Source: Deltaproteobacteria bacterium
GTDB taxonomy: Bacteria > Myxococcota_A > Polyangia > Nannocystales > Nannocystaceae
Length of the DNA stretch: 64,000 bases
Reading direction: 5' to 3'
Assembly (NCBI GenBank): GCA_016709225.1
Contig: JADJEE010000002.1
Span: forward strand, 1,302,001 to 1,366,000
Position numbers and translations under genes: made by a program. Positions 47,119-55,679 of the stretch are shown one piece after another. The notes under the pieces are model-generated. The model ran no database searches. It was given only the letters and a program-made list of their open reading frames with translations, and was not told where the DNA came from. The stretch's first letter is position 1, and each line of letters begins with the position of its first letter.

Positions 47119-47250
47119 TCGTTCCGAGGGCCGGACGAGGCGCCGGGTTCGGCGACCAGGACGAGCGGCCGCGCAGTGTACCGCGGAGCAATTCCGCCAA
47201 CCAAGATCGCGGACGAGCTGGGGTGCTCCCCAAGCGGGTGCGCGTGCCGG

Positions 47251-47259
47251 TGCTATCGT
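47251..47259 (+). promoter_or_regulatory. Extended -10 element TGCTATCGT upstream of serine acetyltransferase
   Basis: Matches TGNTANNNT with its last T 9 nt before the ATG at 47268; no Shine-Dalgarno sequence in between. Confidence 0.6.
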
Positions 47260-47267
47260 CCGCAGCC

Positions 47268-48167
47268 ATGAACTCAGGGCCAGACCCGCGGGTGCTCGCG
47301 AAGGCGATCGATGACGTGGTCGCCTCGTACGCCCTGCACGGCAACATCAACCACCTCGACGGCGCCAACCTACCGTCGCGGGCGCTGGTCTCGGCGCTGC
47401 TGGCCGATCTGCTGACCATCGTCTTCCCGGGCTACTTCGTCGAGGAACAGGTCGACGCGCTGACGTCCCGGTACTTCGTGGGGGAGCGCTGCGCGAGGGT
47501 GCTCCGCGGCCTCGAGCGCGTGATCGCGCGGGCGTTCGCGGCCGACGGCGCCGAGACGCCCAACGCCAGCCTGGTCCGCGCCCAGCCGATCGCGATCGGC
47601 GTCATCCAAGAGATCCCCACCCTGCGGGAGCTGCTCGACACCGACGTCCAGGCCGCGCTCGCGGGTGACCCAGCGGCCGGGAGCGCCTCGGAGATCATCA
47701 TGAGCTACCCGGGCATCGAGGCAATCGCGGTGCATCGCATCGCGCACTGCCTCCACGTGCGCGGCGTGCCGCTCATCCCCCGCATGATGTCCGAGCTCGT
47801 GCATCGGCAGACCGGCATCGACATCCATCCCGGCGCCACCATCGGCCACAGCTTCTTCATCGACCACGGCACCGGCGTGGTCATCGGCGAGACCTCGCAG
47901 CTGGGCGATCGCGTGAAGATCTACCAGGGCGTGACGCTCGGCGCGTTGTCGGTCAGCGGCCGCGAGGCCCACGCGCGACGCAAGCGACACCCGACCATCG
48001 AGCACGACGTGACGATCTACGCCGGCGCGACGATCCTCGGCGGCGACACGGTGATCGGTGCCGGCTCGACCGTCGGCGGCAACGTGTGGCTGACCCACAG
48101 CATCCCGCCGGGCACCACGGTCATGCTCGACAAGCCTTCGCTGCGCTTCGTCGCACAGGACGGCTGA
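47268..48167 (+). CDS. cysE: Serine O-acetyltransferase
   Basis: 299 aa. It acetylates L-serine with acetyl-CoA, the first step of cysteine synthesis. The N-terminal helical region leads to ASEIIMSYPGIEAIAVHRIAH, and then the left-handed beta-helix (IDIHPGATIGHSFFIDHGTGVVIGETS, VKIYQGVTLGA, IYAGATILGGDTVIGAGSTVGGNVWL). The His/Asp-containing FIDHGTG and GVTLGA loops are the active-site motifs of the family. Length is on the long side and like the EpsC/SrpH-type group. No cysK is adjacent. Confidence 0.92.
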   Translation: MNSGPDPRVLAKAIDDVVASYALHGNINHLDGANLPSRALVSALLADLLTIVFPGYFVEEQVDALTSRYFVGERCARVLRGLERVIARAFAADGAETPNASLVRAQPIAIGVIQEIPTLRELLDTDVQAALAGDPAAGSASEIIMSYPGIEAIAVHRIAHCLHVRGVPLIPRMMSELVHRQTGIDIHPGATIGHSFFIDHGTGVVIGETSQLGDRVKIYQGVTLGALSVSGREAHARRKRHPTIEHDVTIYAGATILGGDTVIGAGSTVGGNVWLTHSIPPGTTVMLDKPSLRFVAQDG

Positions 48168-48206
48168 GCGCGCGCACGCGCACGACGCCCACGCAGCGGG
48201 CGGTGC

Positions 48207-49118
48207 TCAGGCGCTGCGGGCAGTCGCGCGGGCGGTCGCCCGGATGCGACCTCGCAGGGCATCGCGCACGATGTCCTTGGCGTCCTCGTCGAAGTTGCCC
48301 TCGACCATCCACCGAAGGTACGCCCGCTCGGTCGGATCGGACGCCACCCAGCGCAGGCTCTTGCCCCGCAGGCGTCCGAAGTTGAACACCGGCTCGTTGT
48401 CCCGCCATGCGAAGCGGCGACCAGTGTCGCAGTAGGCGTCGTTGTGCTGCACCGACAGCCCGTGCAGCGACTCGAGGTCGACGCCGAGATCGTCGTAGCG
48501 CTCGAGCTGGCCCGCGAACACCTCGAGCGAAGCGACCGTGTCGGCCTCGGCGCCGTGGGCATCGAACAGCTCGCGCCCGCGATAGAACCGCAGCGCCGCC
48601 GCCAGGTTGCGCGGCTCTCGCTGGTGATAGATGACCTGCGCGTCGACCAGCCGTGCGCGCGAGAACTCGACCATGCGACCGGCCCGCACGAACTCGGCCT
48701 GGAGAATGCGCAGGTCGAAGCGGGTGATCGAGAAACCCGCGAGGTCGGCGTCCGCGAACACGGCGGCGAGCTCGGCGGCGACGTCGGCGAAGCGGGGCGC
48801 GCCCACCAGGTCGGCGTTGTGGATGCCGTGGATGTCACTCGCCTCACTGGGGATGCGAACGCCGGGATCGATGCGCCAGGTGCGGGCGGGCTCGATGCCG
48901 ACCGGCAGCGGGCTGACACGCAGCACCGAGATCTCGACGATGCGGTCGGCGATCGGATCGGCACCGGTGGCCTCGATGTCGAAGAACACCACGGGCCGAC
49001 GCAGGCCCGCCACGAACGCGGCGAAGCGCGGACCGAGTTCGTCGAGCGTCGGCGCACGCACGGCTTGCACGCCCGCACGTTGGCCGCTGACCGGGGAATT
49101 CTGCTTGGAATCGTCCAT
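48207..49118 (-). CDS. DnaQ-like 3'-5' exonuclease
   Basis: 303 aa from MDDSKQNS. DEDD-type exonuclease motifs are VVFFDIEATGADP (Exo I, Asp and Glu), SITRFDLRILQAEF (Exo II) and HGAEADTVASLEVF (Exo III, His and Asp). The C-terminal region (NFGRLRGKSLRWVASDPTERAYLRWMVEGNF) resembles the extra domain found in exonucleases of this type that recognise nucleic-acid ends. Probably DNA repair or RNA processing; not the polymerase III epsilon subunit by context. Convergent with cysE. Confidence 0.87.
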   Translation of the reverse strand: MDDSKQNSPVSGQRAGVQAVRAPTLDELGPRFAAFVAGLRRPVVFFDIEATGADPIADRIVEISVLRVSPLPVGIEPARTWRIDPGVRIPSEASDIHGIHNADLVGAPRFADVAAELAAVFADADLAGFSITRFDLRILQAEFVRAGRMVEFSRARLVDAQVIYHQREPRNLAAALRFYRGRELFDAHGAEADTVASLEVFAGQLERYDDLGVDLESLHGLSVQHNDAYCDTGRRFAWRDNEPVFNFGRLRGKSLRWVASDPTERAYLRWMVEGNFDEDAKDIVRDALRGRIRATARATARSA

Positions 49119-49177
49119 CGTCGGATGCGCGCAAACGCATGCGCGAGACCGCGGTGTACCACGGCGCCGCCTCCAAC

Positions 49178-49236
49178 GCGCAAGCGGACGTCGGTGACGC
49201 GCAAGCGGACGCAAACGGACGCAAACGGACGTCGGC
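49178..49236. repeat. Short tandem repeats in the divergent promoter region
   Basis: GCAAGCGGAC / GCAAACGGAC / GCAAACGGAC runs at 49201-49230, flanked by two copies of GACGTCGG (from 49188 and 49228). This lies between the exonuclease gene (minus) and a lipoprotein gene (plus). Confidence 0.7.
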
Positions 49237-49290
49237 GGAGGAACCCGCCCCCGCCTGCGGCAACCCCTGCTTGGATGTCGCGCGGGCCCC

Positions 49291-49299
49291 TGATAGGTT
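49291..49299 (+). promoter_or_regulatory. Extended -10 element TGATAGGTT upstream of a lipoprotein gene
   Basis: Matches TGNTANNNT, with its last T 9 nt before the ATG at 49308. Confidence 0.6.
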
Positions 49300-49307
49300 G
49301 TGCTGCC

Positions 49308-50420
49308 ATGAGAGTCGGCCGCTTCTTCGCGTCGTGGGTGTGTTGTGTCGTCGTCAGCGCCTGCGCCGACGAGCGCGAGGGTGATACTGCGGATGCCGAC
49401 ACGATGGCGCAGCTGAGCCTCACCGGCGGTGGTTCGGGTGGCAGCCTCACGGGCGCGGGCGACTCGGCGGCCGACGACGACGGCGTCGAGAAGCTCGACG
49501 TCGGCGCCACCGGAGGCGCGGTCGACTGTCCCGAGGGTCAGGTCTGCGACGACTGCGTCGAGGTCGAGCACACGCCGTGCGACGGCGACTCGACCGACCC
49601 GTTCCGTGCCCTCGGCCTCAACTGCGATGGTGAGTCGCAGATCCAAGGCACGCTCGACGGCAACCCGCTGGCGATCGGCCTGCGCACCGGCTTCGGCGGC
49701 ACCATGCAGTGGGCACCGCGCGAGGGCTCGAAGTTCGTCGTGCTCGGCTCGGGCTTCGTCTCCGACCTCGACAGCGAGACCCCGGGCGGCGACCTCGACG
49801 TCAGCCCGACGCACTGCAACGACGACCTCGGCGCGTTCGATCCCGGCGGCTCGCTGCCGATGCCCGTGCGCACCAACGACGTCGGTGGCGACTGCACCGC
49901 CAACGACGCACTGCTCGGCACCGGCGACTGCTCGAACACGATCCAGTCGCAGTTCAGCCAGGGCGTCGCGGCCAACGACTACACCGAGATGCGCGTGGTC
50001 GGCATGGTGCCGCCCTCCAACAACTCGATCTCGTACGACCTGGCGTTCTTCTCGGTCGAGTACCCGTTCTACTACGGCAGCCAGTTCAATGACATGTACG
50101 TCGGCTGGCTCGAGTCGGAGAGCTGGACCGGCAACATCTCGTTCGACGAGATGGGCAACCCCATCTCGCTCAACGCCGGCTTCCTCGACTTCCGCGACGA
50201 CGGCGGCAATCGTCCCGAGTTCGCCGGCACCTGCATGCGCCAGCACGCGGGCACCAAGTGGCTCAACAGCACCGCGCCGGTGACCCCGGGCGAGCAGATC
50301 ACGGTCGTGTTCGCGATCTTCGATCTCTCGGACTCGATCCTCGACAGCTACGTGTTCCTCGACAACTTCCACTGGGGCTGCGAGGGCACCGACCACCCGA
50401 TGACGACGCCGGTGGGCTGA
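49308..50420 (+). CDS. Lipoprotein with choice-of-anchor-like beta domain
   Basis: 370 aa. The signal peptide ends in VVSACAD (lipobox). The Gly/Ser/Asp linker ends in GVEKLDVGATGG. The C-terminal ~290 residues form a beta-rich domain with repeated aromatic strands (SISYDLAFFSVEYPFYYGSQ, MYVGWLESESW, ISLNAGFLDFRD, TVVFAIFDLSDSILDSYVFLDN) that resembles the choice-of-anchor domains of secreted proteins, where the strand ending FLDNF is typical. Cysteines near the start of the domain suggest disulfides. Surface-exposed; function unknown. Confidence 0.85.
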   Translation: MRVGRFFASWVCCVVVSACADEREGDTADADTMAQLSLTGGGSGGSLTGAGDSAADDDGVEKLDVGATGGAVDCPEGQVCDDCVEVEHTPCDGDSTDPFRALGLNCDGESQIQGTLDGNPLAIGLRTGFGGTMQWAPREGSKFVVLGSGFVSDLDSETPGGDLDVSPTHCNDDLGAFDPGGSLPMPVRTNDVGGDCTANDALLGTGDCSNTIQSQFSQGVAANDYTEMRVVGMVPPSNNSISYDLAFFSVEYPFYYGSQFNDMYVGWLESESWTGNISFDEMGNPISLNAGFLDFRDDGGNRPEFAGTCMRQHAGTKWLNSTAPVTPGEQITVVFAIFDLSDSILDSYVFLDNFHWGCEGTDHPMTTPVG

Positions 50421-50444
50421 CGCCGACGGCCCGCCGCCGCGGGT

Positions 50445-51656
50445 CTATTTGGGCACGGTGCGGAGCGACTGATTGCGGCCGCCGCTGGTCCAGTAGACCG
50501 CGTTGCAGCCCAGCGCGAGGCCCCACGGCGTGTCGGTCGACGCCAACGTCTCGACCGCGCCGCCGCCCGCCTTGGGCGTGCGCTGGATCGCCCCCGTGCT
50601 GCCGTCACCCAACGTCCAGTACAGGTGCGAATCGTCGACCGCGAGCCCAGCGATGCTCTCCGGGAGGTTGGTGACGACCAGCAGACCCTGATTGGTGCCG
50701 TGCTTGAGCGCGCTCTTGATGCTGGGTCCGTCGCTGAAGTAGACCCGCTCGTCGTCGACGGCCAGCGCGTTGACGTAGGAGTTGCCGCTGGCGACGGTGG
50801 TCCCCTCGGTCGTCACGGCGACCGAGTCGAACGGAAAGCGGCGCACCAGCTTCTCGTCGCCCTGCGTCCACTCGGTCCAGTACACGTGGGTGCCGTCGAT
50901 CGCGAGCGACGCTGGCGAGGCGGCGTTGGCGACCAACTCGGCCTGGGCCACGTCGGTCAGGTCCTTGGCCGCGCGATAGATGCCGCCGGTGGTGCCCATC
51001 GCGAAGTAGACGTGGTTGGTGCCGACCGCGAGTCCCGCATAGCCGGCCAGTCCACCGGGCACCTGCGTGACGAGATCGAGCACGCCACCGGGCGCCGCGA
51101 CACGTCGCAGCGTGGGGCCGTCGTGATCGAGGAAGTACACGTGGGTGTCGTCGGCGGCGATCTGGGTGACGTAGGTGTTCTCGGGCACGTAGATGAGCGG
51201 CTCGCTGGTGCCCGCGATCGGGTCGGCGAGATAGATCGACTTGCCGCCGCCGGACGACCACGCCACCGCGTCGCCGACCAGCGCCACGCTGATCGCCTCG
51301 ACTCCCATCAGCGGCGTACCGACCACGGTCTCCTCGCAGGGTGGCGACTCGCAGCCACCGCCACAGCCGGCCATGCAGCAACCCGGCGCCGGCCCGGTGG
51401 TGTCGCCGTCGTCGCTGCCCGAGCCGCTGCTGTCGCTGGGGTCGACACCGGTGCTGCCCTCGGCGCCGGTGGTCGACACCGAGGTGCCCCCGGTCGATCC
51501 GCTGCTGGCGGCGTCGCCGGTGCTGGCCGCATCCCCCGTGCTCGCGCCGAGGGTGCCCGCGCTCGAAGTCGGATCGAAGCAGCCGCCCGCGAGCAACGCG
51601 GCGAGGGCGAGCAGGGACGCGGAGCGGGCGTGCGACGGAGCCAGGGTGGCGGGCAT
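50445..51656 (-). CDS. Lipoprotein with predicted beta-propeller (DUF5050-like)
   Basis: 403 aa from MPATLAPSH, preceded by GGGAAGGA. The lipoprotein signal ends at LLAGGCFD and a Ser/Thr/Gly linker follows. A small Cys-rich patch (CCMAGCGGGCESPPC) precedes seven or so repeats with the pattern xxxDxxxVYFxDxxGPTLRRV (VYFLDHDG, VYFAMGTTGGIYR, VYWTEWTQGD, VYFSDGPS, LYWTLGDGSTGAIQR). Such repeats form beta-propellers. Function unknown, likely at the outer surface. Convergent with the lipoprotein at 49308-50420. Confidence 0.86.
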   Translation of the reverse strand: MPATLAPSHARSASLLALAALLAGGCFDPTSSAGTLGASTGDAASTGDAASSGSTGGTSVSTTGAEGSTGVDPSDSSGSGSDDGDTTGPAPGCCMAGCGGGCESPPCEETVVGTPLMGVEAISVALVGDAVAWSSGGGKSIYLADPIAGTSEPLIYVPENTYVTQIAADDTHVYFLDHDGPTLRRVAAPGGVLDLVTQVPGGLAGYAGLAVGTNHVYFAMGTTGGIYRAAKDLTDVAQAELVANAASPASLAIDGTHVYWTEWTQGDEKLVRRFPFDSVAVTTEGTTVASGNSYVNALAVDDERVYFSDGPSIKSALKHGTNQGLLVVTNLPESIAGLAVDDSHLYWTLGDGSTGAIQRTPKAGGGAVETLASTDTPWGLALGCNAVYWTSGGRNQSLRTVPK

Positions 51657-51778
51657 GCGTCCTTCCCGATGCACCGAGCCGCCCGAAGCGGTGAAAAAAA
51701 GATCGTCGCCTCGCGGCCCGCCGTGCACGCGTTGCAAACCCGGCCGCGGGCCTCACGCCGCCTGCAGCGAGCGATGCG

Positions 51779-52528
51779 CTAGCAGGGCTCCGCGAGCCAC
51801 GCGCTCGCGTGCTCGCGCGTGATCTCGTACGCGCGGCCGGCCTGCTGCAAGGCGAACGGACCGAGCGCGGGCACCCCGGGCGTGATCATCACCTGCGCAT
51901 CCACGGGGGGCATGCGCTCGGCCGCGCGCGATCGCGTCACGCGACGGCGCGAGGGGATGAGGTGCATGCAGACGCGCTCGCCCGGTGCGAGGGCGACGCG
52001 GCCGATGCGATCGGAGACCCCGCCATCCACGACGATGCGGCCGCGCAGGCGCATCGGCCGGAACATCAGCGGCACCGTGCACGAGGCCTGGATCGCGTCG
52101 GCGAGATCACCGTGCTCGATCGCGACGGTACGGTGCGCGAGCACGTCGTGCGCGATCGCGACGAAGGGGCGCTCGCACTGCTCGATGTCGCGGCGTCCGG
52201 TCGGCGCCAGCACGCGACGCAGCTCGGCGGCGAACTTGCGCCCGCGCAGCAGACCACCGAGCGGCAGTCCGGGATCCCAGAACTGCCGCCGCTCGAGCGC
52301 GAGCAGCTCGCGGATGAGCGACGCCGCCGGCAACCCGGCCGCCCACAGCCCGCCCGCGAGCGCGCCCGCCGAGACGCCGACGATGCGTCGCGGCCGCAAG
52401 CCAGCGTCCTCGAGCGCGTGGAGCAAGCCCGCGTGCGAGAAGAACCCAAAGAACCCTGCCGAGAGCGCCAGCGTGAAGGGCTGCGCCTCGAGCCACTCGC
52501 GTCGCGTGCCCAACCTGGCCGCGAGCAT
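51779..52528 (-). CDS. Patatin-like phospholipase
   Basis: 249 aa. It has an oxyanion-loop-like segment (LSAGFFGFFSHAG, in place of the usual GGGxRG), the nucleophile elbow GVSAGALAGG with its serine, and the catalytic dyad aspartate in VVDGGVSDR. Patatin enzymes hydrolyse acyl chains of phospholipids and act as effectors in several bacterial antiviral and toxin systems. It starts 31 nt after the 1039-aa gene ends, on the same strand, so it may be part of that operon. No signal peptide, so cytoplasmic or membrane-associated. Confidence 0.88.
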   Translation of the reverse strand: MLAARLGTRREWLEAQPFTLALSAGFFGFFSHAGLLHALEDAGLRPRRIVGVSAGALAGGLWAAGLPAASLIRELLALERRQFWDPGLPLGGLLRGRKFAAELRRVLAPTGRRDIEQCERPFVAIAHDVLAHRTVAIEHGDLADAIQASCTVPLMFRPMRLRGRIVVDGGVSDRIGRVALAPGERVCMHLIPSRRRVTRSRAAERMPPVDAQVMITPGVPALGPFALQQAGRAYEITREHASAWLAEPC

Positions 52529-52559
52529 CCGCGATGCGTGCGCGCGGCCGCAAGTCGTT

Positions 52560-55500
52560 TCACACGCGGGCGCTCACATGGGCGGTCGCGAGGATCCGCA
52601 GCAGCGCGGCGGTCACCGCCAGCGGTTCGGCATGGCCCTGCGCCAACGCCTCGGCGACCACGGCCAGCGCCGCGAGGTGCACGTCGGCGGGGCCGGCGTC
52701 GTCGTCGACCGCGCGCTTGATCCACGCGTGACGACCACCGACCTCGAGATCCCACGCGACCGCGTCGGGTCGCGCGACCTTGACCAGCTTCCACGACAGC
52801 CACGCGCGCTCGAAGCCACCCGGTCGCGCCAGCGCGTGGCGCACCAGCGCCGGCAACCACAGGCGACGCAGCGGCGGCAGGCGAGCCGCGGTCGCGGCCT
52901 CGGGCGAGAGCACGCGCGTGCGGCTGCGGGCCGCGGCCCGTCGGGCGCCGACGCCGTCGCCATCGGCGGCGGCGGCCACCGCCTCGCAGTGGGCGATGAA
53001 GCGCTCGAGCGCCCGTCGTCGCGGGCTGCCCGGCGGTGCGAGGCCGGCCTGTCGACGCGCCGCGACGAACAGCGCGCGCGCCTGCGCCGTGACGAGCTTC
53101 TCGATCGCCGGGCGACCAGCGCGGACCCCCGCGTCGCTCAGCCACAGCCGTCCACCCAGCGCCGCGAACGGTGCGGGTAGCTCGAGATCGCCGACGTGCA
53201 GCCCGCGGGCCCACAGCGCGACGCCGCTGCGCCCTTCGTCGATCAGCGCCAACGCACCGACCGCGAGCTTGTCGGCGATGGGATGCCGCAGCACCGGCTC
53301 GGCGCGGGCGTTGGCGCTGGCGCCCTGGGCACCCTCGCGCGGTGGCGCAGCGTCGCCCCGTGACCCGTCGGGCTGTGGCTGCAGCGGCCAGTGGTGGCAC
53401 TCGTGCAGCAGCGATGCGAGCCCTGGCGGCAGCTCGATCACGGGTCCGACCAGGTCGCGGGACGCGGTGCCCGGCGGCACGATCGCGAAGCTACGGCCAT
53501 CGGCACGCACCGCCGCGAGCGAGAGCAGCCGCGCCGGCACCACCGCGCGGGGATCGAACACCGGCAGCAACGGCACTGTCGCCAGACCCATCGGGTCGGC
53601 GTCGGTGATGGTCGCAACCAGCAGGTGCGCGAGCAGGCTCGCGCGCGCGTGCTCATCGGCACCGCCGCGACCGAGCAAGCGCGCGACCTCGTCGCGATCG
53701 AGCAGCGTGCGGCGCTGCTGCATCGCCGGCGCGACGTGGGCGAAGCCCTCGGGTACACACGGCATCTGCCACAGCGCGGCGCGACCGAGCACGCGCGGCA
53801 GCAGCGTCTGGCCCAGCGGTGTGGCGATCCAGGTGTCGTGGAGGCCGTCGGCCTGCTCGAGCGCGTACCAGCGGCGTGCGGGCTCGCCCAGCACCAGGCC
53901 GCCGACGTCACGGGCGCGCTGCAGCGCGTCGCCGAGCGAGCGCGGCTGGCCCCCACGCTCGTGCGCGACGACCAGCGCGGTCAAGGGATGCGCGCGCCAC
54001 TGCAGCCGCGTGAGGCCTTCGGTCGCGACGTAGTGCAGCTCCAGGCCCCGCGCGTCGAGGCCTTCGACCGCGCGCGCCAGCAGTGGCACCCGCTCGCGCA
54101 GCGTGGGATCGAGCGAGGAGCCGAGCACGTGCTCGAGCAGACGATCGTGCAGGCCCGCGACGTCCTGCCACACCGCCCGCACCAACGCGCGCATGGCCTC
54201 GGGTTGGCTCGCCAGCGATGCGGTCCCCGCGGACAACGTCGGTCGGATCGTGAGCGTGACCCCCGGCGGCGTGTCGCCCTCGCCGCGCTCCCGCAGCACC
54301 ACGCGCCCGTGCACGACGACCAGCGCGTCCGACTGCGACGCGACCGCATGGCGATGCACGTAGGCTTCGACCACGATCGCCAGGCTCTCGCCGCGCTCGC
54401 GCTGCCATGTGGCGGTCGGGAGTGTGAGCGGCGGCAGGCTGCCCTCGGCGAGCGCGGTGAGGTCGAGGCGATCGCCCTCGAGCCCCTGGACCACCGCCCG
54501 TGCCGGCACCAACGTCAGGCCCGGCTGCTCGCGGGCCAGCAGCTCGAGCTGGCTCGGCCACAGTGCGAGCACGCGTGCGCGCACGGACAGCGGCAGCGCC
54601 AGCGCCTCGTGCCGGAACACGTAGGTGAGCTCGCGCGACTCGCCGGGCTCGGCGTGCAACGTCGCGGACGACACCGCCGCACCGTCGGCCGTGACGATCG
54701 CGTCCTGCTGTTGCGCCCAGCTGGCGCTGCGCAGCCCCTGCTCGCCGGCGTGGGCGAGCGCGTCGTGCAGCCACGCGACCAGCAGCGCGAACGCGTCGTC
54801 GCGCACGATGCCGGATTCGTCGACCGTGAGCTGCAGGGCCGCGCACTCGATGGCACCGTCGATCGCCTCGAGCGGCAGGCCGGCCTCGCGCAGCGGGGCC
54901 TCGAGCGAGCACGTGACCACGCCGTCGCGGATCAAGCGACGACGCTGCTCGGCGCTCGCCAGCAGCACGCGTGCGTGGGTCCCGAGCAGCAACGCGCCCT
55001 CGCCCGGCGGCACGCGCAGGCGGATCACCTCGCCATCGACGACGAGCCCGGGCACCCGCGCGCGCCACAGCTCGAGTGCCGCCGCGAAAAGTCCGCGACC
55101 GCCGAAGCGCAGGCCGTCGAACCACCGCGACACCGTCCGTTCGAGCTCGATGCGGACCGTCAACAACCCCGCACGGCTGCGCTCGGCCCCGAGCCGCTCG
55201 ACGAACGGGTCACCCGCGCCTTCGCGACGCACGAAGCTGCGCGTGCCCAGTGAGGTCGCGAGCTCGAGTCGCTGTGGGCGCGTCGCCAGGGCCTCGTTGC
55301 ACGCGCGCGCGAGCAGCCGACGGAAGCGCTGCTGCCGGTGACGCAGGCGGCCGTCGCCGGCGCCGGGGTCGGGCTCGAGCGCGGCGTCGTAGATCAACCC
55401 CAGCTCGAGGCCATCGAGCAGCTCGGGCTCGAACGCACACTCGATCGCGAGCACGTGCGCCGCGTCGGTGGTGGTCGTGGTCGCCCGGACGTCGACGCCG

Positions 55501-55679
55501 TCGGTGAGGGCCAGCAGCGCGCGCACCAGCACCAACGTCCAGTCCCACGGGCCTGCGTCGGGGCGCTCACGCAGGCGCAGCAGCGCCTCGCCGTGCGCGA
55601 CGGTGAACGATCGCGCGGCGCCGCGGCCGTGGCTGCGGCGCCGCGATGCCACCACCCCGTCGACGGCGTCGTCGCTCAC
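52560..55679 (-). CDS. 1039-aa protein of unknown family, coupled to a GHKL ATPase gene
   Basis: Start at GTG 55679, which overlaps the TGA of the GHKL ATPase gene by GTGA; in-frame sequence further upstream is antisense-like. No family recognised. The protein looks globular, with no signal peptide or transmembrane helix. The N-terminal third has strand-helix patterns (GEALLRLRERPDAGPWDWTL). The segment ASLLHECHHWPL at about residues 756-767 contains HECHH, which fits the HExxH zincin pattern but may be chance. The C-terminal 600 residues are homologous to the partial gene at 1-1332. Close partner of the ATPase, so an ATP-driven complex is plausible (inference). Confidence 0.8.
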   Translation of the reverse strand: MSDDAVDGVVASRRRSHGRGAARSFTVAHGEALLRLRERPDAGPWDWTLVLVRALLALTDGVDVRATTTTTDAAHVLAIECAFEPELLDGLELGLIYDAALEPDPGAGDGRLRHRQQRFRRLLARACNEALATRPQRLELATSLGTRSFVRREGAGDPFVERLGAERSRAGLLTVRIELERTVSRWFDGLRFGGRGLFAAALELWRARVPGLVVDGEVIRLRVPPGEGALLLGTHARVLLASAEQRRRLIRDGVVTCSLEAPLREAGLPLEAIDGAIECAALQLTVDESGIVRDDAFALLVAWLHDALAHAGEQGLRSASWAQQQDAIVTADGAAVSSATLHAEPGESRELTYVFRHEALALPLSVRARVLALWPSQLELLAREQPGLTLVPARAVVQGLEGDRLDLTALAEGSLPPLTLPTATWQRERGESLAIVVEAYVHRHAVASQSDALVVVHGRVVLRERGEGDTPPGVTLTIRPTLSAGTASLASQPEAMRALVRAVWQDVAGLHDRLLEHVLGSSLDPTLRERVPLLARAVEGLDARGLELHYVATEGLTRLQWRAHPLTALVVAHERGGQPRSLGDALQRARDVGGLVLGEPARRWYALEQADGLHDTWIATPLGQTLLPRVLGRAALWQMPCVPEGFAHVAPAMQQRRTLLDRDEVARLLGRGGADEHARASLLAHLLVATITDADPMGLATVPLLPVFDPRAVVPARLLSLAAVRADGRSFAIVPPGTASRDLVGPVIELPPGLASLLHECHHWPLQPQPDGSRGDAAPPREGAQGASANARAEPVLRHPIADKLAVGALALIDEGRSGVALWARGLHVGDLELPAPFAALGGRLWLSDAGVRAGRPAIEKLVTAQARALFVAARRQAGLAPPGSPRRRALERFIAHCEAVAAAADGDGVGARRAAARSRTRVLSPEAATAARLPPLRRLWLPALVRHALARPGGFERAWLSWKLVKVARPDAVAWDLEVGGRHAWIKRAVDDDAGPADVHLAALAVVAEALAQGHAEPLAVTAALLRILATAHVSARV

